Shown piece after piece: positions 60,468 to 64,000 of a stretch of DNA of 64,000 bases. A program made the position numbers and the translations under genes. Positions within the stretch are counted from its first letter, which is position 1, and each line of letters starts with the position of its first letter. Source of the DNA: Candidatus Oscillibacter excrementigallinarum (GTDB taxonomy: Bacteria; Bacillota; Clostridia; Oscillospirales; Oscillospiraceae); NCBI GenBank assembly GCA_019118245.1, contig DWZJ01000022.1, positions 1 through 64,000 of the forward strand, written 5' to 3'. The notes below the pieces were generated by a model that was given only the letters and a program-made list of their open reading frames with translations, was not told the origin of the DNA and ran no database searches.

Positions 60468-61838
60468 ATGTATAACGATGAACACAACCTGTACCATTAC
60501 ACCTACCGGAAGGACGGCAGCGAGACGGACGCACACTCCGCCCCGCAGGGTGAGCCGCTGCAACCCCAATCCAGCGGGCCCCAGCAGCCCGTGCAGGAGA
60601 TGAAGCCTGTGAAGAAGAATCGCATCGGACTGAAGGTAACGGCCCTGGCGCTGTGCTGTGCCCTGCTGGGCGGCGCCGTGGGCGGCGGAGTCGCCTGGGG
60701 CGTGAGCAACAGCTCCGGCGGGACGTCGGTCAATGTCAGCGGCCGCACCGTCAGCCAGGTGTCCCTGAAGACCGTGGATGGCAAGACGGAGATGAGCGAC
60801 GCGGAGGTCTATGCGGCCAACGTCAACAGTGTGGTCTCCATCAACGTCACCGGCACCAGCGGCTACAACTTCTTCGGCCAGCCGGTGCAGTCGGCCTCCT
60901 CCGGATCCGGATTCGTGCTGACCAGCGACGGCTACATCGTCACCAACTACCACGTGGTGGAGAACGCGGAGACGGTAAAGGTCACCATGTACAACGGCGA
61001 CGAGTATGACGCACAGTACGTGGGCGGCGATGAGGACTACGACATCGCCGTCATCAAGATCGAGGCCACGGACCTGCCCGCCGTCACCCTGGGCAACAGC
61101 GAGAATCTGAACGTGGGCGACCATGTGCTGGCCATCGGCAACCCCCTGGGCGATCTGACGTTTTCCATGAGCGGCGGCATGGTCTCCAGCGTGAACCGCA
61201 CCATCAATGTGGACGGCACTCCCTTCAACATGATCCAGACCGATACCTCCATCAACCCCGGCAACTCCGGCGGCCCGCTGCTGAACAGCTACGGCGAAGT
61301 GGTGGGCATCGTGTCCGCCAAGTACTCCAGCTACGGTACCTCCGGCGAAAGCGTGGAGGGCTTGGGCTTCGCCATCCCCATCAATGACGTGATCAGCATG
61401 ATCCAGGATATCATGACCAACGGCTATGTGAGCAACAAGGCCTATCTGGGCGCCACCATCGGCACCCTGACCTCCAGCATGGCCCAGCAGTACCGCTATG
61501 ACATCAGCCAGGGCGCCTTCGTCTATTCTGTGGAGGACGGCAGCCCGGCGGCCCAGGCGGGGTTGCAGCTGGGTGACGTGATCACCGCCATCGACGGCAC
61601 GGAGATCGCCTCCCTGGACGATCTGACCGCCGCCAAGAAGTCCTATTCCGCCGGCGATACCTCCACGCTGACCGTCTATCGCCAGGGTGAGACCGTCACG
61701 CTGGAGTTGACCTGGGGCACGGCGCCCGCTGAGACCACCCAGACCGATGCACAGCAGGATACGCAGAGCAGCGGCGGCCAGAACGGCGGCAACGGATACA
61801 CCAACCCCTACGATCTCTTTGAGTACTTCTTCGGCTGA
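60468..61838 (+). CDS. HtrA/DegP-like membrane-anchored serine protease
   Basis: A 456-residue trypsin-like protease with a cytosolic N terminus (1-52), one helix (about 54-75, VTALALCCALLGGAVGGGVAWGV), the protease domain with catalytic His in NYHVVEN, Asp in DYDIAVIK and Ser in NPGNSGGPL, and a PDZ domain (about 330-420, GAFVYSVEDGSPAAQAGLQLGDVI). The Gln-rich tail ends YDLFEYFFG. It degrades or refolds damaged exported proteins, as HtrA/HtrB of Bacillus do. AGGAGGAATCG precedes the ATG. The 209-bp upstream gap has no convincing promoter hexamers. Confidence 0.95.
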   Translation: MYNDEHNLYHYTYRKDGSETDAHSAPQGEPLQPQSSGPQQPVQEMKPVKKNRIGLKVTALALCCALLGGAVGGGVAWGVSNSSGGTSVNVSGRTVSQVSLKTVDGKTEMSDAEVYAANVNSVVSINVTGTSGYNFFGQPVQSASSGSGFVLTSDGYIVTNYHVVENAETVKVTMYNGDEYDAQYVGGDEDYDIAVIKIEATDLPAVTLGNSENLNVGDHVLAIGNPLGDLTFSMSGGMVSSVNRTINVDGTPFNMIQTDTSINPGNSGGPLLNSYGEVVGIVSAKYSSYGTSGESVEGLGFAIPINDVISMIQDIMTNGYVSNKAYLGATIGTLTSSMAQQYRYDISQGAFVYSVEDGSPAAQAGLQLGDVITAIDGTEIASLDDLTAAKKSYSAGDTSTLTVYRQGETVTLELTWGTAPAETTQTDAQQDTQSSGGQNGGNGYTNPYDLFEYFFG

Positions 61839-61959
61839 GACCCTGCCTGAACAGGGCTCCGAGAACTCCTTCACAGCCCGGGGACGGCTCTGCGGCAGAC
61901 GCTGCGGGAAGACAACAGCCGTCGGATGCGGCGGGCAGTGGAGTTTCAGCATATACGGC

Positions 61960-62040
61960 AAAGGCGCACCGCGGTCAGCGGTGCGCCTTTTCAGCACAGA
62001 AGCGGCATCCATTCGATTGGATGCCGCTTCTGTGCTGAAA
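61960..62040. terminator. Double hairpin after htrA
   Basis: First hairpin: arms AAAGGCGCACCGC / GCGGTGCGCCTTT (61960-61990), followed by TTTC. Second: a 23-bp perfect inverted repeat, TTTCAGCACAGAAGCGGCATCCA and complement (61989-62011, 62018-62040), sharing its first bases with the tail of the first. The pair separates htrA from the convergent small gene and can terminate both ways. The gap 61839-61959 holds no other signal I recognise. Confidence 0.72.
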
Positions 62041-62066
62041 TAAAAATGAAGGGAGAGATGGAATAC

Positions 62067-62192
62067 TTATTTGGTGGAGGACTCCTCCTGATGATCTTTC
62101 TGCTTCTCCTTGCGGGCCTTGATGGAACTGTTGATGCAGCCCAGGGCCAGGACAACGATGATCGCAAGCATGACATAGCCGCCGGTTTCCAT
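62067..62192 (-). CDS. 41-residue single-pass membrane protein
   Basis: A short ORF missed by the ORF track. ATG at 62192 is preceded by a strong AAAAAAGGAGGT about 10 nt upstream. The product METGGYVMLAIIVVLALGCINSSIKARK... has one helix (about 6-24) and a highly charged C-terminal tail (KARKEKQKDHQEESSTK), so it is a small membrane protein with a probable cytosolic tail. Function unknown. Four 11-bp direct repeats lie about 70 bp upstream. The opposite-strand ORF here also has a weak ribosome site, but composition and Shine-Dalgarno favour the minus strand. Confidence 0.68.
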   Translation of the reverse strand: METGGYVMLAIIVVLALGCINSSIKARKEKQKDHQEESSTK

Positions 62193-62259
62193 GGATCTGA
62201 GACCTCCTTTTTTATAAAGCATAATAAATTTATGAGTTGTTAATAAAGAAGATTGATTA

Positions 62260-62303
62260 TTAACGACTTCTTAGCGATATCTTAACGATATCTTAACGCC
62301 AAC
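62260..62303. repeat. Four 11-bp direct repeats, putative response-regulator sites
   Basis: Four consecutive units: TTAACGACTTC, TTAGCGATATC, TTAACGATATC, TTAACGCCAAC. The core TTARCG recurs every 11 bp, about one helical turn, as in tandem half-sites of OmpR/PhoB-family regulators. They lie upstream of the 41-residue membrane protein on the minus strand and downstream of the Crp/Fnr gene terminator. Confidence 0.65.
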
Positions 62304-62328
62304 TGGCAAAAAAAGCAAGCCCATTCGG

Positions 62329-62363
62329 AAAAAAGAGAGGGAAAAAATTCCCCCTCTTTTTTG
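62329..62363 (-). terminator. Terminator of crp/fnr-family gene
   Basis: On the minus strand AAAAAAGAGGGGGAA pairs with TTCCCTCTCTTTTTT (imperfect) and ends in a T-run, 11 bp after the stop. Confidence 0.7.
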
Positions 62364-62373
62364 GTGAAAAGGC

Positions 62374-63024
62374 TCAATCCAGGAAGTAGCCCAGAAAATC
62401 AAAGACCTCCATCAGGCGCTGTTCGTCCAGGATCTCGATCCTGCGGTACGACTGGCGGAGGATGCCTGCCTCCCGAAACTGCTTGAGGATCCGGGTGACG
62501 GAGACCCGGCTCATGCTGGTGATGGCGGCGATCTGCTCATGGGTGTACGGAATGGAGGGACCGGAGCTGGCGCAGCAGATATGCAGGAAATAGGCCACCC
62601 GTTTGTCATCCTCCAGGAAGCGGGAGCAGCAGATGTAGTCAGAGAGCAGGGTGATTCGCCGCACGAAATGGGCCATCAGGTCTTGGGGCGGAAAGCCATA
62701 TTCCTGCCAGTGGGACCAGAACCGGTCCGCAGACAGCAGATATACTTCCGCCGGGGAGATGGCGGCCACGCTCACCATCACCTTCGGATGGTCGATTAGG
62801 GCGTTGCTGCCGAACAGTTCACCGGGGCCCAGATAGAACAGGGAGATCTCATCGCCGCCGGGCCCCAGGCAGAAGGTGCGCAGTTGCCCCTTTACCAGAA
62901 AGCCAGCCTGGGTGGACGGGGCGCCTTTCTCTTGCAGGACCTCTCCGGTATGATATTGACGCTTGACGCCATACTTCAAAAAAATCTCACGGGCATGAGG
63001 GCTGAGCTGAATGTCATCCGGCAT
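62374..63024 (-). CDS. Crp/Fnr-family transcriptional regulator
   Basis: A 216-residue regulator with an N-terminal cNMP-binding-like beta roll (HTGEVLQEKGAPSTQAGFLVKGQLRTFCLGPGGDEISLFYLGPGELFGSNAL) and C-terminal winged helix (THEQIAAITSMSRVSVTRILKQFREAGIL). A CC pair and other cysteines are present but no FNR-type N-terminal cluster. The ATG at 63024 is chosen; GAGAGGAG lies 12 nt upstream, a little far. It is divergent from the dehydrogenase at 63225 with a shared palindrome between them. Confidence 0.9.
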   Translation of the reverse strand: MPDDIQLSPHAREIFLKYGVKRQYHTGEVLQEKGAPSTQAGFLVKGQLRTFCLGPGGDEISLFYLGPGELFGSNALIDHPKVMVSVAAISPAEVYLLSADRFWSHWQEYGFPPQDLMAHFVRRITLLSDYICCSRFLEDDKRVAYFLHICCASSGPSIPYTHEQIAAITSMSRVSVTRILKQFREAGILRQSYRRIEILDEQRLMEVFDFLGYFLD

Positions 63025-63071
63025 AAATCCAAGACGCTCCTCTCCCAATAGAAGAATCAATATCCACAAAA

Positions 63072-63100
63072 ATACTAGCAGATTTTCTCCCAATCCGCAA
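63072..63100 (-). promoter_or_regulatory. Promoter of crp/fnr-family gene
   Basis: On the minus strand TTGCGG, a 17-bp spacer and TAGTAT, 48 bp before the ATG. Confidence 0.65.
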
Positions 63101-63106
63101 GAGAAC

Positions 63107-63126
63107 ATTGTAACAGCTGATACAAT
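63107..63126. promoter_or_regulatory. Crp/Fnr-type palindromic operator
   Basis: ATTGTAACAGCTGATACAAT: outer arms ATTGTA/TACAAT are perfect and the centre CAGCTG is palindromic. The TTGTAAC-N4-GATACAA pattern fits sites of Crp/Fnr-family factors such as HcpR. It lies between the regulator gene and the dehydrogenase it faces. Confidence 0.6.
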
Positions 63127-63146
63127 TTAGCAGCTAAAACTTCTTT

Positions 63147-63152
63147 TACAAT
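63147..63152 (+). promoter_or_regulatory. -10 element of dehydrogenase promoter
   Basis: TACAAT with no good -35 (AATTTA at 17 bp). If transcription starts near 63159 the palindrome is centred near -42, the class II activator position. Confidence 0.5.
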
Positions 63153-63224
63153 AATTAGTGAAGACAAGGGGGCATCACCCTGTCCATCATTTCAAATTGC
63201 ATCAATCAAAAGGAGGATCTATCC

Positions 63225-64000
63225 ATGAAGGACACCATGTGTGGTCTCGTCAAGGAAGAGAACGGCCCAAGCGGTCTGGTCTATCATACCGACCTGCCGA
63301 TTCCCCAGATCAACGACGACGAAGTGCTGATCAAGGTCCACTGCACCGCCATCTGCGGCACGGACCTGCACATCATCGAGTGGGACGACTGGTCTCAGAA
63401 GCGGATCAAGGCTCCGGTCACCCTGGGCCATGAGACGGCCGGTGAGATCGTGGCCGTCGGCAAGAATGTCACCGAGCGCAAGGTGGGCGACCGGGTGTCC
63501 TGTGAGTCTCACGTCCCCTGCGGCGAGTGCTATTTCTGCAAGAACGGGATGCCACACATCTGCAAGAACGTGAAGCTGTTCGGCTGCACCCAGAACGGCG
63601 CTTTCGCCGAATACGCCAAGATCCGCTGGGACTGCACCTTCCTGCTGGAAGATGACGTCACCGACGAGGCGGCCTGTATGTTCGAGCCCATGGGCGCCGG
63701 CGTCCACGGCGTGGAGGCCGCGGAGGTCAACGGCAAGACCGTGCTGATTAGCGGCTGCGGTCCCATCGGCCTGACGGCCATCGCCGCCAGCAAGACCTTC
63801 GGTGCCACAAAGGTCATCGCCTGCGATCTGATCGATGAAAAACTGGAGGTCGCCAAGAAGATGGGCGCCGATGTGGTTCTTAACAGCGGCAAGTGTGATC
63901 TGCCGGCAGAGGTCAAGGCTCTGACCGACGGCGTGGGCGTGGATGCCGCCATCGACATCACCGGCGCGGAACCCGCCCTCAACAGCGCCCTGAAATGTCT
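63225..64000 (+). CDS. tdh: Zinc-dependent threonine 3-dehydrogenase-like enzyme (partial)
   Basis: The gene runs off the window and is absent from the ORF track. About 258 residues are visible, of a usual 340-350. It is a medium-chain zinc dehydrogenase. The catalytic-zinc block is TAICGTDLHIIEWDDWSQKRI with GHETAGEIVAVG. The structural-zinc cysteines are in CGECYFCKNGMPHIC. The cofactor fold is VLISGCGPIGLTAIAASKTFGATKVIACD. HIIEWDDWSQK resembles L-threonine 3-dehydrogenase, which oxidises threonine to 2-amino-3-ketobutyrate; sorbitol- or butanediol-dehydrogenase relatives cannot be excluded. AAAGGAGGATCT precedes the ATG. Probably regulated by the divergent Crp/Fnr protein. Confidence 0.87.
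   Translation, partial: MKDTMCGLVKEENGPSGLVYHTDLPIPQINDDEVLIKVHCTAICGTDLHIIEWDDWSQKRIKAPVTLGHETAGEIVAVGKNVTERKVGDRVSCESHVPCGECYFCKNGMPHICKNVKLFGCTQNGAFAEYAKIRWDCTFLLEDDVTDEAACMFEPMGAGVHGVEAAEVNGKTVLISGCGPIGLTAIAASKTFGATKVIACDLIDEKLEVAKKMGADVVLNSGKCDLPAEVKALTDGVGVDAAIDITGAEPALNSALKC

Noticed and set aside
62056-62243. Plus-strand ORF MEYLFGGGLLLMIF... with a GGGAGAG site
   Set aside because: It is antisense to the 41-residue gene, which has the stronger Shine-Dalgarno and a more protein-like sequence. The plus-strand frame continues into an implausible charged tail. It is not fully excluded.
63219-63982. Minus-strand ORFs inside the last gene
   Set aside because: The plus strand encodes a clear zinc dehydrogenase; these are shadows.

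Overview
The window is about 63 percent GC and encodes typical low-oxygen Firmicutes functions: a PhoU/Pst operon with TTTACA-type Pho boxes, a glycine-riboswitch-controlled amino acid symporter, MtaB, RecG, an acyl-CoA dehydratase activase, an Lsa-type ABC-F protein and many lipoproteins. I infer a high-GC Clostridia member of the Oscillospirales (Flavonifractor/Lawsonibacter/Oscillibacter-like gut bacterium). That assignment rests on gene content and style only. No phage, insertion sequence, CRISPR array or origin was seen; this reads as ordinary chromosome with a few small accessory patches.

Layout. 1-3.1 kb: a three-gene glycolipid cassette (LafA-like glycosyltransferase, TVP38 membrane protein, LafB-like glycosyltransferase). 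3.3-9.5 kb: pyruvate kinase, HIT protein, a TIM-barrel sugar isomerase, DUF1294 protein, and pseudouridine catabolism (psuK-psuG) with a MITE-like repeat between the two genes. 9.5-16 kb: a LytTR regulator with an unusually long DUF3021-like membrane partner, a lipoprotein whose ribosome binding site sits in a hairpin, asnS, tandem MgtC/SapB paralogues and a PfkB kinase. 16-18.5 kb: tandem glycine riboswitch plus Na+/amino-acid symporter, then a second MITE-like repeat that supplies the last codons of a DUF3298 gene. 18.6-21.4 kb: YerC-family regulator, methyltransferase, Hsp33 and five tRNAs (Val, Asp, Phe, Gly; then Cys on its own promoter). 21.6-26 kb: one giant acyl-CoA dehydratase activase. 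26-29.7 kb: MoxR/DUF58/DUF4129 operon. 29.9-31.3 kb: secreted tyrosine phosphatase with a LysM domain.

31.4-38.9 kb is a complete phosphate regulon: pstS-pstC-pstA-pstB-phoU, an HD-domain protein, and a PhoP/PhoR pair, all co-directional behind Pho boxes. 39-44.3 kb: an Lsa-type ABC-F ribosome protection gene behind a classic attenuator (promoter, three-codon uORF, intrinsic terminator), facing an operon of cysteine desulfurase, MATE exporter and RlmA-type rRNA methyltransferase. 44.3-47.5 kb: mtaB, a YfbR-like nucleotidase and a PLP aminotransferase. 47.5-53.3 kb: two paralogous ECF sigma/DUF4179 anti-sigma pairs flanking recG. Both carry the same putative autoregulatory promoter (GACTTTTT-N13-GTA); the second pair is visibly AT-richer. 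53.4-60.3 kb: folA/thyA, an AraC regulator, and an operon of FAD dehydrogenase, D-2-hydroxyacid dehydrogenase, lipoprotein and iron alcohol dehydrogenase. 60.4-64 kb: HtrA protease, a 41-residue membrane protein missed by the ORF track and preceded by four 11-bp direct repeats, and a Crp/Fnr regulator divergent from a threonine-dehydrogenase-like gene (cut by the window edge) with a palindromic operator centred near -42.

Starts were chosen by Shine-Dalgarno spacing. Promoters and terminators are read by eye from hexamers and hairpins and are predictions.
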